DNA of 64,000 bases from Alphaproteobacteria bacterium (lineage in GTDB: Bacteria > Pseudomonadota > Alphaproteobacteria > Rhodobacterales > Rhodobacteraceae), in contig JAUIIJ010000013.1 of the NCBI GenBank assembly GCA_030431825.1, forward strand, positions 1-64,000. The letters are read 5' to 3'. Below, piece by piece: positions 30,970 to 39,843 of the stretch (position 1 is its first letter; every line of letters begins with the position of its first letter). Under the pieces are notes generated by a model. That model did not search any database. It was not told the origin of the DNA and saw only the letters and a program-made list of their open reading frames with translations. The position numbers and the translations under genes were made by a program.

Positions 30970-31836
30970 TCACGCGTCGAGATTCTTGCCGACGATGCGC
31001 ATCAGGAAGATCGCAACGATGTTGGCGAGAATGATTGCATAGACACCGCCTGCGGAACCGAGACCCACGTTCTGGCTTTCGAGCACGCGCTGGTAGATCA
31101 GGTATGTCAGTGTCCGTGTCCCGAACGAGCCCTGCGTCGTGACGAAGATTTCCGCGAAGATCGACAGCAGAAAGATCGTCTGGATCAAGACCACAACGGT
31201 GATCGCACGGCCCAGATGCGGCAGGATGATATAGCCAAAGCGGGCCAGCGGCGGCGCACCGTCCATTTCGGACGCTTCGAGCTGTTCCCCGTCGAGCGAC
31301 TGGATCGCGGTCAGCAGGATCAGCGTTGCAAACGGCAGCCACTGCCAGGAAACGATCATGATGATCGATGTCATCGACGCTTCGCTGAGCCATTCCACGG
31401 GCTGGGCGCCGAAGAATTTCCAGATATGGGCAAACAACCCGTTCACCGGATCCATGAACATGTTCTTCCAGACCAGCGCCGACACTGTGGGCATGACGAA
31501 GAAGGGTGCAATGACCAGAATACGCACGACGCCCTGGCCCCACATCGGCTGGTTCAGCAGAACCGCCAGCAGCACACCCAGAACGACGGTGATGATGAGA
31601 ACACCGCCGACAATCAGCAATGTCGCGAGAACCGAGGGCCAGAATGCGCTGGAGGTGACGAAACGGACGTAATTGTCAAACCCGACCCAGCCAAGGTCGC
31701 CGCCGCGCAGCGGCAGGTATTTCTTGAAAGAAAAGAAGAGTGTCATGATCAGCGGGACGAGCATCCATCCCAGGAGCAGAACGACAGCCGGGGCCATCAT
31801 GAACCGGGCCGCTGATCGAGAATGTTGGGTTGCCAT
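30970..31836 (-). CDS. smoF: Sugar ABC transporter permease
   Basis: Multi-TM; EQLEASEMDGAPPLARFGYIILPHLGRAITVVVL. Confidence 0.9.
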   Translation of the reverse strand: MATQHSRSAARFMMAPAVVLLLGWMLVPLIMTLFFSFKKYLPLRGGDLGWVGFDNYVRFVTSSAFWPSVLATLLIVGGVLIITVVLGVLLAVLLNQPMWGQGVVRILVIAPFFVMPTVSALVWKNMFMDPVNGLFAHIWKFFGAQPVEWLSEASMTSIIMIVSWQWLPFATLILLTAIQSLDGEQLEASEMDGAPPLARFGYIILPHLGRAITVVVLIQTIFLLSIFAEIFVTTQGSFGTRTLTYLIYQRVLESQNVGLGSAGGVYAIILANIVAIFLMRIVGKNLDA

Positions 31837-31956
31837 CAGGCGCGCCTCCTCTGTTGACTGCCACTGGGCAGCCGTCGGCAGAATGTGAATGTTGAGAATT
31901 CGTCGTGCCCGTTGGGGAAATCGCTGTGGATCTCCGCCAACGGGTGGCGAAAACGC

Positions 31957-33264
31957 CTAGTAACCGGCCGCTTCCATTTCGTCGACGGTCAGGGCCTGCG
32001 CCTTTTCGAGCGCTTGCTCGACCGATTGCTGACCTGCCAGTGCCGCCGAGATTTCCTGGCCGACCTGCGTTGCGATTCCGGCAAATTCGGGAATGGCCAC
32101 GAACTGCACGCCGGTATATGGCACGGGTTGCACCGAAGGCGCGCTCGGGTCTGCCTGGTTGATTGACTTGAGGGTCATATCCGCAAACGGAACCTTTGCA
32201 TATTCCGGGTTCTCATAGAGCGAGATGCGCGTGCCCGGAGGGACATTTGCCCAGCCTTCGTTCTCCGCCACGAGCGCGGTGTAATCCTTGCTTGTTGCCC
32301 AGGCTATGAATTTCTTGGCAGCGTCGGTCGCGTCCGAACCGGCAGGGATCGCCAGTGACCATGCCCAGAGCCAGTTGCCGCGCTTGCCAAGGCCGTTGTC
32401 GGGCGCCAGTGCAAAGCCGACCTTGTCGGCGACGGTCGAGTCAGTGGGGTTGGTGACAAAGGACGCCGCCACGGTGGCGTCGATCCACATGCCGCATTTG
32501 CCTTGCTGGAACAAGGACAGGTTTTCATTGAAGCCGTTGGTCGACGCGCCGGGAGGGCCATAGTTGTTGAGCAGGTCCATGTAGAAGTTGACGGTCGCAG
32601 CCCATTCGTCGCTGTCCAGCTGTGGCGCCCAGTTTTCATCGAACCAGCGTGCGCCGAACGAATTGGACATCGCGGTCAGAAAGGCCATGTTCTCGCCCCA
32701 GCCGGCCTTGCCGCGCAGGCAGATGCCATAGATCTCGTTGTCCTTGTCGGTCATCGCTTCGGCGGCGGTCCTGATGGTGGCCCATGTCGGGGCCTCGGGC
32801 ATGTCCAGACCGGCCTTTTCCATCAGATCGGTGCGATACATGACCATCGAGCTCTCGCCATAGAACGGCGCCGCATAGAGTTCGCCGTCAATGGTCAGGC
32901 CGTCACGGATCGCGGGCAGGATATCGTCGGCATCCCATTCGGCCGGCAGATCGTTGAGCGACACCAGCCAGTTCTGAGCGCCCCAGATCGGGACTTCGTA
33001 GGTGCCGATGGTCATCACATCGAACTGGCCACCCTTGGCGGCGATATCCTGCGTGACGCGCTGGCGCAGGACGTTCTCTTCCAGCGTTACCCATTCCAGC
33101 GTGATGTCAGGATTGGCCGCGGTGAATTCGTCCGCCAGCCCCTGCATGCGAACCATGTCGCCATTGTTTACGGTTGCGATGGTGACGGTTGTCTGGGCAT
33201 GGGCGCTGAACGCCGTTGCACAGGTCAGCGCCGTTGCTGCCAAAAGTGATTTCTTGAGCGACAT
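31957..33264 (-). CDS. smoE: Sorbitol/mannitol ABC transporter substrate-binding protein
   Basis: Signal peptide MSLKKSLLAATALTCATAFSAHAQ; family 1 SBP body. Confidence 0.88.
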   Translation of the reverse strand: MSLKKSLLAATALTCATAFSAHAQTTVTIATVNNGDMVRMQGLADEFTAANPDITLEWVTLEENVLRQRVTQDIAAKGGQFDVMTIGTYEVPIWGAQNWLVSLNDLPAEWDADDILPAIRDGLTIDGELYAAPFYGESSMVMYRTDLMEKAGLDMPEAPTWATIRTAAEAMTDKDNEIYGICLRGKAGWGENMAFLTAMSNSFGARWFDENWAPQLDSDEWAATVNFYMDLLNNYGPPGASTNGFNENLSLFQQGKCGMWIDATVAASFVTNPTDSTVADKVGFALAPDNGLGKRGNWLWAWSLAIPAGSDATDAAKKFIAWATSKDYTALVAENEGWANVPPGTRISLYENPEYAKVPFADMTLKSINQADPSAPSVQPVPYTGVQFVAIPEFAGIATQVGQEISAALAGQQSVEQALEKAQALTVDEMEAAGY

Positions 33265-33334
33265 ACCGGGTCCTCCCCCATTTGAGTTGCCCGATATTGG
33301 TAACGCCCCATGGCGACACCAGTCAAGTAAATTA

Positions 33335-33348
33335 TTTACGCGCGTAAA
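33335..33348. promoter_or_regulatory. Putative LacI-family operator upstream of smoE
   Basis: Perfect 14-bp palindrome TTTACGCGCGTAAA with central CG, between LacI gene and smoE start. Confidence 0.6.
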
Positions 33349-33376
33349 AATATAGCAGGCTACCCTGTTGCCCGCA

Positions 33377-34417
33377 CTATGCGGAATTTCGCATGATCAG
33401 TTTGCCGTCCAGCAAAGTTTCCTTTCTCTGCGAACCGCTTTCCGATGATTCGATGATCGCAAAGAGCGTTTGCGCGGCACGGGCCGCAATCTCGGAATAG
33501 TCCTGTGCAATGGTCGTGAGTGATGGGCAGGTGAATCGGGAATAGGGATGGTCGTCATGTCCGGCGATCCGCAATGTGCAATCGGGCCCATGCCCGACGC
33601 GCAGGCCCAGACCATAGGCGGCTGACAGCATCCCTATGGCAAGCCGGTCATTGCTGCACAGAACCGTGTTCGTCGCAAAGGCGTTTTCGGACAGCATTCT
33701 TCCGCCCTCCGCGCTGCCGATCGCCTCGAAATCCCAGCCTTCTCCCTCGGCTTGCAGGATCTGCGCGGCAAATCCATGCCGCTGCATGCTTTCCAGATAG
33801 GCCTGACGGCGCTTGCTGGCGTTCGGGTTGAGCGGAGATTTCATCTCGAAGAAGCACGGGGGTTCCCCGCTCCTGCAAAGGTATTCAACCATGAGATCCA
33901 CGCTTTGATTGTTGTCGGTGCCGATGAATGCCTCTCCAACTCCTTCGATGTTGGCGTCGAACAGCACCACCGGGACGTCTTTGGCAAAGGCCTCGACGAT
34001 ACTGACATCCGAGGCCCGCCCAAAAGGTGCGAGCAGCACGCCCGCCGGTTTCAACGACCAGAGAGCGTTCAGGTTGCTCGCCTCAAGGCCGGGTCGCCCG
34101 TGCGAACTGAGCACGATGGGGCTGTAACCGGCATCGTGACAGGCGAGTTCGACCTCCCGTCCAATTTCGGAAAAAAACGGGTCCGCCAGATTCGGGACGA
34201 CGATCCCGATGTTTCGCGTGGTTTGCCGGTTCTGGTTCACCGCGTAGATGTTGGGGCGATAGTCGTACCTGGCGAGCGCCTGTTCGATCTTGTCGCGCGT
34301 CGATCGTTTCACGCTGTCGGGATCATTGAAGTATTTGGATAGCGTCGGACGCGAGACACCGCACACGGCCGAGAACGCATCCATGTTGCGGATCTTCTGT
34401 TTGGACATTTTCGTCAA
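33377..34417 (-). CDS. LacI family transcriptional regulator
   Basis: NMDAFSAVCGVSRPTLSKYFNDPDSVKRSTRDKIEQALARYDYRPNIYAVNQNR. Confidence 0.93.
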   Translation of the reverse strand: MTKMSKQKIRNMDAFSAVCGVSRPTLSKYFNDPDSVKRSTRDKIEQALARYDYRPNIYAVNQNRQTTRNIGIVVPNLADPFFSEIGREVELACHDAGYSPIVLSSHGRPGLEASNLNALWSLKPAGVLLAPFGRASDVSIVEAFAKDVPVVLFDANIEGVGEAFIGTDNNQSVDLMVEYLCRSGEPPCFFEMKSPLNPNASKRRQAYLESMQRHGFAAQILQAEGEGWDFEAIGSAEGGRMLSENAFATNTVLCSNDRLAIGMLSAAYGLGLRVGHGPDCTLRIAGHDDHPYSRFTCPSLTTIAQDYSEIAARAAQTLFAIIESSESGSQRKETLLDGKLIMRNSA

Positions 34418-34697
34418 CTCTTTTTGTATCGCGTGTAAAGTTTGTTTTTTTACCGTACAGATTTATCTCGGCCCGGGTCAATGCGAATGCGATGTGTCTC
34501 CTGCTGCGCGCAGTGGGGTTGCGTCGGTCTGGCCGTGCAATCACGACGCGTGGGATCTTCTACGCCTTTGGTGGCGGTTGACCTGTGTCACCCATGTGAA
34601 ATTCTGACCGGGCAGACCGCACATCTGCACTGGCCCATCACCTTGGTCTGGTTTCCCCGAACCGGGCCATGGCGATGGGCCGCAACGAGGTGTCGAT

Positions 34698-35144
34698 ATG
34701 GAGAAGCTTGACATGAAACGGTTTTTTGCGATCACCTGCGCGGCGGCGCTGCTGGGTGGAGCGGCCACGGCGCATGAATTTGGCTTTGCGGGCATTCTAT
34801 CAAAATCCAACAAGGAAGATTTGCCGGAACTGACCCTCTCGGTTGGCAAGCCGATTGCCGATGGTCCGATCACCCTGAAATCCGGCACCGCGTACGAACT
34901 GGAAATCGAAGCGGACGGAACCGGTGAACTGGCCCTTGAGGGATCGGGCTTTTTCCGTGCAATCTGGGTGAACGAAGTGGTGATAAATGGCCTCGAGATC
35001 CGGCCGTTCGGCATCCACAGTCTGGAATTCGATCAGGCGGGCACGATGGAAATCGAGTTCGTCGCGATCAAGCCCGGACGCTACGAGTTGAAACAGCCAG
35101 GGTCCACCGGTGAAAGTCAGCGGGTCGAAATCATCATCGAATAG
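34698..35144 (+). CDS. Secreted cupredoxin-like/beta-sandwich protein associated with PQQ-type ABC exporter
   Basis: Signal peptide MKRFFAITCAAALLGGAATAHEF; beta-rich body ending FVAIKPGRYELKQPGSTGESQRVEIIIE; same strand and adjacent to ABC genes. Confidence 0.6.
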   Translation: MEKLDMKRFFAITCAAALLGGAATAHEFGFAGILSKSNKEDLPELTLSVGKPIADGPITLKSGTAYELEIEADGTGELALEGSGFFRAIWVNEVVINGLEIRPFGIHSLEFDQAGTMEIEFVAIKPGRYELKQPGSTGESQRVEIIIE

Positions 35145-35150
35145 CCGGCC

Positions 35151-35873
35151 ATGAGCATGCTCGCGGTTCGGGATGTATCGTATAGCTACGGCGCCAAGCG
35201 AGCTCTCGATCACGTGAGCTTCGATCTCCCGGCAGGGCGTTTTTGCGCTCTGCTCGGGCCGAACGGGGCGGGGAAATCCACCCTGTTCTCCTTGATGACG
35301 CGTCTTTTGGTGACGCGGCAAGGCACCATTTCGGTTGCTGGCCATGATCTGGCGCGCAATCCTCGCGCTGCATTGGCCCGTATCGGCGTTGTGTTTCAGC
35401 AGCAGACCCTCGATCTGGACATGACGGTGCTGCAAAACCTTCGATATTTTGCGGCGCTTCAGGGTCTCTCGGGGGCCGCAGCGCAGCGCAGCATCGACGG
35501 CGCGCTGGAGCGTCTCGACATGCGCGAGCGGGCCGGTGAAAAGGCGCGCGCCCTCAATGGCGGGCACCGGCGCAGGATGGAGATCGCGCGGGCGCTCATT
35601 CACGATCCCAAGGTACTGATGCTGGATGAGCCGACGGTCGGACTGGACACGGGCAGCCGCAAGGCGATCACCGCGCATGTTCATGATCTGGCCGAAACCG
35701 GGTTGCTGGTGTTCTGGGCAACCCATCTGGTGGATGAGATCCGCGATCATGATGATGTCGTCGTGCTGCATCAGGGGCGGGTTCTGCGCCACGATACCGC
35801 CGCCGCGATCGCGGGTGATCAGGCGCTGATCGACGCATTTATCCAGATGACCGCTCGGGGCGAACCGGCATGA
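35151..35873 (+). CDS. ABC transporter ATP-binding protein (PQQ-dependent alcohol dehydrogenase system type)
   Basis: LLGPNGAGKSTLFSLMTRLL; atypical signature ALNGGHRRRMEIARALIHDPKVLMLDEPTVGLD. Confidence 0.85.
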   Translation: MSMLAVRDVSYSYGAKRALDHVSFDLPAGRFCALLGPNGAGKSTLFSLMTRLLVTRQGTISVAGHDLARNPRAALARIGVVFQQQTLDLDMTVLQNLRYFAALQGLSGAAAQRSIDGALERLDMRERAGEKARALNGGHRRRMEIARALIHDPKVLMLDEPTVGLDTGSRKAITAHVHDLAETGLLVFWATHLVDEIRDHDDVVVLHQGRVLRHDTAAAIAGDQALIDAFIQMTARGEPA

Positions 35874-36673
35874 TGCGCTGGCTGGTCGCGCTTCGCGCCA
35901 TCGTGCTGCGCGAGGCCATGCGGTTCATCAACCAGCGCAGCCGCTTTGTCGCGGCGTTGGTGCGGCCTTTGGTGTGGCTGGTCGTGTTTGCCGCAGGGTT
36001 CCGCGCCGCCCTGGGCCTGTCGATCATTCCGCCGTATCAGACCTATATCACCTACGAGGTCTATATCGTTCCGGGGCTCTGCGGCATGATCCAGCTGTTC
36101 AACGGGATGCAATCATCGCTGTCGCTGGTCTATGATCGCGAAATGGGGTCGATGCGCCTCTTGCTGACCAGCCCGCTGCCGCGATGGTGGTTGCTGTTCT
36201 CGAAGCTGCTGGCCGGGGTCGCGGTATCGATCCTTCAGGTCTACGTTTTCCTCGCGATTGCCGCCGCCTTTGGCATCTCGATGCCCTGGAGCGGGTATCT
36301 CTATGTCTTTCCCGCGCTTGTAATCAGCGGGCTGATGCTCGGTGCGCTTGGCCTGTTGATTTCCTCGACGATCCGGCAGTTGGAGAATTTTGCCGGCGTG
36401 ATGAATTTCGTGATCTTCCCGATGTTCTTCATGTCCACCGCGCTCTACCCGCTGTGGCGGATGGCAGAGAGTTCGGTTCTCCTGCGTGATATCTGCGCGG
36501 TAAACCCGTTCACCCATGCGGTCGAACTCATTCGATTTGCCCTTTATGGCAGCGTGAACGGCATGGCCCTGCTTTGGGTGGTCCTGGCATTTCTCGTTTT
36601 CATGATCGGAAGCCTGATCGGATATGACCCGTCGCGTGGGATGGCGCGCAAGGGACGCGGACCTGGAAGCTAG
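35870..36673 (+). CDS. ABC-2 type transporter permease
   Basis: Multi-TM; YEVYIVPGLCGMIQLFNGMQSSLSLVYDREMGSMRLLLTSPLPRWWLLFSKLLAG. Confidence 0.88.
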   Translation: MMRWLVALRAIVLREAMRFINQRSRFVAALVRPLVWLVVFAAGFRAALGLSIIPPYQTYITYEVYIVPGLCGMIQLFNGMQSSLSLVYDREMGSMRLLLTSPLPRWWLLFSKLLAGVAVSILQVYVFLAIAAAFGISMPWSGYLYVFPALVISGLMLGALGLLISSTIRQLENFAGVMNFVIFPMFFMSTALYPLWRMAESSVLLRDICAVNPFTHAVELIRFALYGSVNGMALLWVVLAFLVFMIGSLIGYDPSRGMARKGRGPGS

Positions 36674-36771
36674 CCCACTGGGTATTCGACCGGTTCCACC
36701 AGAAAAGGTGCTTTCCGGTGTATCGTCAGAGGATTTAACGGGCCCGGCGCTGGACGGCTGCATTTTCCTGG

Positions 36772-37566
36772 TCAGCCCGCATCTGGCTTTTTTCGCTTGG
36801 CAAGAAAGGCATTCACAGCTTCTGCATGCTCCTCCGTCTTGTGTGCAAGTGCCTGATAGGAAGCGGACAACTCAAGCAAGCTGCTCAGGCTGGTCATCTG
36901 GCCCTCACGCAGCAGCCGTTTGGTGAGCCGAAGGGTTGCGCCTGGATTGGCGGCTATTCTGTTGGCCAAGGCCAGAGTCTCATCCATCAGTTGATCGTCA
37001 GGCACCACGCGGCTGACAAGCCCGCAATCCAGTGCCGCCTGCGCATCAAGCATTTCCCCGGTAAACGCCATTTCCGCCGCCTTGGACATTCCAACCACCC
37101 GGGGCAACAACCAGGCTCCGCCGTCTCCCGGGATCAGGCCCAACTTGATGAAACTCTCGGCGAATTTCGCGCTTTCGCCCGCGATCCGGATGTCGCACAT
37201 GCAACTCAGGTCACAGCCCGCCCCGATGGCATAGCCGTTCACCGCCGCGATCATAGGAACTTCAAGATTGTACATGGCCAGCGTCAGCCGCTGAATCCCC
37301 TGCTGGTATTCGGTGCGTATCGGCATCGGTCTGAGCGCGTCATCCTCGTATTTCTTCATGTCCCTTACGTCGCCGCCGGCGGAGAAAGCTGCGCCTGAAC
37401 CGGTCACGATGACAACGCGAACCGCAGGGTCCCTTTCGATCCTGGCTGTCGCTTCGAGGAACTCTTCAACAGCAGAGTTTCCGGTCAGGGGATTCCGCCG
37501 ATCAGGGTCGTTCATTGTCAAGGTGACGACTGGCCCGACCTGATCGTACTTCAGGAAATTGGTCAT
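36772..37566 (-). CDS. Enoyl-CoA hydratase/isomerase family protein
   Basis: GSGAAFSAGGDVRDMK; EVPMIAAVNGYAIGAGCDLSCMCDIRIA; KLGLIPGDGGAWLLPR. Confidence 0.92.
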   Translation of the reverse strand: MTNFLKYDQVGPVVTLTMNDPDRRNPLTGNSAVEEFLEATARIERDPAVRVVIVTGSGAAFSAGGDVRDMKKYEDDALRPMPIRTEYQQGIQRLTLAMYNLEVPMIAAVNGYAIGAGCDLSCMCDIRIAGESAKFAESFIKLGLIPGDGGAWLLPRVVGMSKAAEMAFTGEMLDAQAALDCGLVSRVVPDDQLMDETLALANRIAANPGATLRLTKRLLREGQMTSLSSLLELSASYQALAHKTEEHAEAVNAFLAKRKKPDAG

Positions 37567-37580
37567 GGTGATCCTTTCAT

Positions 37581-38570
37581 CTACAAGTCAATCGGCATTT
37601 TTTTACGGGCTGAAACCGAGAGCACGAATTCCATTGACGAATCCGTGGTGTTCAAAAGGGCCTGCCCCAGTTCTCGGTTCCAGTAGCTTTCCCCGCCATA
37701 GGCGATACGCGCCTCAACCAGACGGCGGGTGTAAAGTTGCAGATCATGTTCCTCTGTTATGCCAATGGCACCGTGGACCGCGTGGGCAATGGCGCCGACA
37801 CGAACGGCCGCTTCGCTGACGCGGGATTTGGCAATGGCGCTGGCCGAGGGATCCGTAAAGCCAGCCAATCCCAATTCCGCAGATATGCGCGCAGCGTAGC
37901 AGTGTTCTGCCATTTCTCCGATCTGCTGTTGTATCGCCTGTTGCTTCGCGATCGCGCGACCGAACTGTTCGCGTTCCATCGCGTAGGCAACGGTCATCTC
38001 GAGCAAGCGGCCCATGGCGCCCGCCATTTCGACAGCTCGCATCAGGGCGCCTATCCGGAACCAGTCTTGTCGCTCTACGGTCAGACCATTGGGAGCATCA
38101 TGAGGCCAGAGCAGATCTGCGCCCAGAATGCCTGACGAGGGGGATGCAAGCACGGTCGCCTCCTCAAGCGGCAAGAGATGCCAGTCCGCTGGGCTGCGCG
38201 CGATCACGTAGCTGGCAACACGGCCAAACGGCACGTTCGACAGCATCCTGCCCTTCGCAGTGGTTTCCAGAGGCCCCGGCGCAATGGCGACGGCGCCGGA
38301 ACCCGACGGGACCGCTGGCTCTGTGCGAGCCACTATCGTGTCACCCAATGGCAAGGGGGCAGCGTGTGCGCCCGCCTGAAACAAGACCGGAGCCAGGTCA
38401 ATCAGGCTCAGCCCTGCCCCTCCGTCAGCCTCGGGGACCAAGGCGTCAACAAAGCCGGCATGGACCAGCTCGTTCAAAAGTGTTTCGATTTCGCCTGTCT
38501 GCTGTGCCTTGCGGACATGTTCAGCCTTGCAATGAGTTGCAAAGAGCTGTTTGGCGCTTTCTTCCAGCAT
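37581..38570 (-). CDS. Acyl-CoA dehydrogenase family protein, short (329 aa) subunit-like
   Basis: YAMEREQFGRAIAKQQAIQQQIGEMAEHCYAARI; HAVHGAIGITEEHDLQLYTRRL. Confidence 0.85.
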   Translation of the reverse strand: MLEESAKQLFATHCKAEHVRKAQQTGEIETLLNELVHAGFVDALVPEADGGAGLSLIDLAPVLFQAGAHAAPLPLGDTIVARTEPAVPSGSGAVAIAPGPLETTAKGRMLSNVPFGRVASYVIARSPADWHLLPLEEATVLASPSSGILGADLLWPHDAPNGLTVERQDWFRIGALMRAVEMAGAMGRLLEMTVAYAMEREQFGRAIAKQQAIQQQIGEMAEHCYAARISAELGLAGFTDPSASAIAKSRVSEAAVRVGAIAHAVHGAIGITEEHDLQLYTRRLVEARIAYGGESYWNRELGQALLNTTDSSMEFVLSVSARKKMPIDL

Positions 38571-38587
38571 TTCGTTGTCCTTGGTGC

Positions 38588-39754
38588 CTATCGCAATCCC
38601 AGACCGCGCGCGATCATGCCACGCAGAATCTCTCTGGTGCCGCCGCGCAGCGAGTAGCTGGGAGCTGCACCTGCAACAAATACGGTTGTTTCCATCAAGG
38701 AGCGCGGTGGCTGCAATCGTGGATCGGCAGTCAACGCGTCCGCGATCATGACCGGAAGTTCCTGTTCGAAACTTGTGCCAAGGTCCTTCACAATTGCAGC
38801 CTGCACAATCGGGCTTTCCCCTGCGGCCAGGCGTGCGGTGACGGAAATGCTCAGTTCGCGCAAGGTTGCCAGATGGGCGATCGCCCTGCCCAGTTTCTCA
38901 TCATGCGACTGCGGCGTGGCGCGCAGCCAGTTCAGCCACCCTTCGAGCACAACGATACTGCTGAGGATCCGCTCGGGCCCGGAGCGTTCAAATGCAAGTT
39001 CGGCAGTGACCTGTTCCCAACCGGCGCCCTCATCGCCAATCAGCGTATCGTCGGGCAGGAAAACATCCTTGAAAAAAACTTCGGAAAAATGGGCATCGCC
39101 GTTCAGGTCCTTGATCTCACGAATTTCCACCCCCGGAGCGGACAGGTCGATTACAAACTGAGATAGCCCTTGGTGCCGGTCAGCAGCGCTGCCTGACGTG
39201 CGGACCAGTGCAATCATGTAATGTGACCGCGTGGCGTTGGTGGTCCAGATCTTCTGTCCGTTCAACAGCCAGCCGCCAACGGTCTTTTCGGCGCGACTGC
39301 GCACGCTCGCGAGATCGGACCCCGCGTTTGGTTCGCTCATCCCGATACAAAAGAAGCTCTGTCCAGCGCAAATGCCGGGGAGATAGCGTTGCTTCTGCTC
39401 TTCCGAGCCATAGCGTTGGATCAAAGGACCGCTTTGCCGGTCCGCAATCCAATGGGCAGAGACCGGCGCACCTGCGGCCAATAGCTCCTCGACGATGACA
39501 TAACGGCGAAAAAACCCGGCTTCCTGGCCTCCATACTGCTTTTCAATCGAGAGCCCAAGCCAGCCCTTTTCCGCCATCTTCCGGCTGAATTCCGCAGAGA
39601 ACCCCATCCATGAACGCGCTCGGACAACAGCAGGCAAATTTGCGGTCTCCTGCTGCGCAAAGGCGCGGACCTCGGCACGTACCGCTTCATCTTCTGCCGG
39701 CACCTTCGAATGTGATAAGGGACTCAACATTATGTCGTACTTCCACGTCTGCAC
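38588..39754 (-). CDS. Acyl-CoA dehydrogenase
   Basis: ICAGQSFFCIGMSEPNAGSDLASVRSRAEKTVGGWLLNGQKIWTTNATRSHYMIALVRT. Confidence 0.92.
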   Translation of the reverse strand: MQTWKYDIMLSPLSHSKVPAEDEAVRAEVRAFAQQETANLPAVVRARSWMGFSAEFSRKMAEKGWLGLSIEKQYGGQEAGFFRRYVIVEELLAAGAPVSAHWIADRQSGPLIQRYGSEEQKQRYLPGICAGQSFFCIGMSEPNAGSDLASVRSRAEKTVGGWLLNGQKIWTTNATRSHYMIALVRTSGSAADRHQGLSQFVIDLSAPGVEIREIKDLNGDAHFSEVFFKDVFLPDDTLIGDEGAGWEQVTAELAFERSGPERILSSIVVLEGWLNWLRATPQSHDEKLGRAIAHLATLRELSISVTARLAAGESPIVQAAIVKDLGTSFEQELPVMIADALTADPRLQPPRSLMETTVFVAGAAPSYSLRGGTREILRGMIARGLGLR

Positions 39755-39843
39755 AAAAGCATATTTCGCGCCTCACACATTCTTGCCGGTACTTGCGACA
39801 GGCCCCGGTCGTGCCGGGACCTGTAGCCCGATAAAAGGCCGGG

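Noticed and set aside
29145-31034. 629-aa plus-strand ORF (and similar long ORFs 8439-9989, 14203-15588, 19831-21360, 27377-28333, 47957-49348, 50773-52386, 52343-53500, 59861-61486, 61931-63196)
   Set aside because: Antisense shadows of well-supported genes in high-GC DNA; translations are His/Arg/Asp/Gln-rich with no recognisable domains
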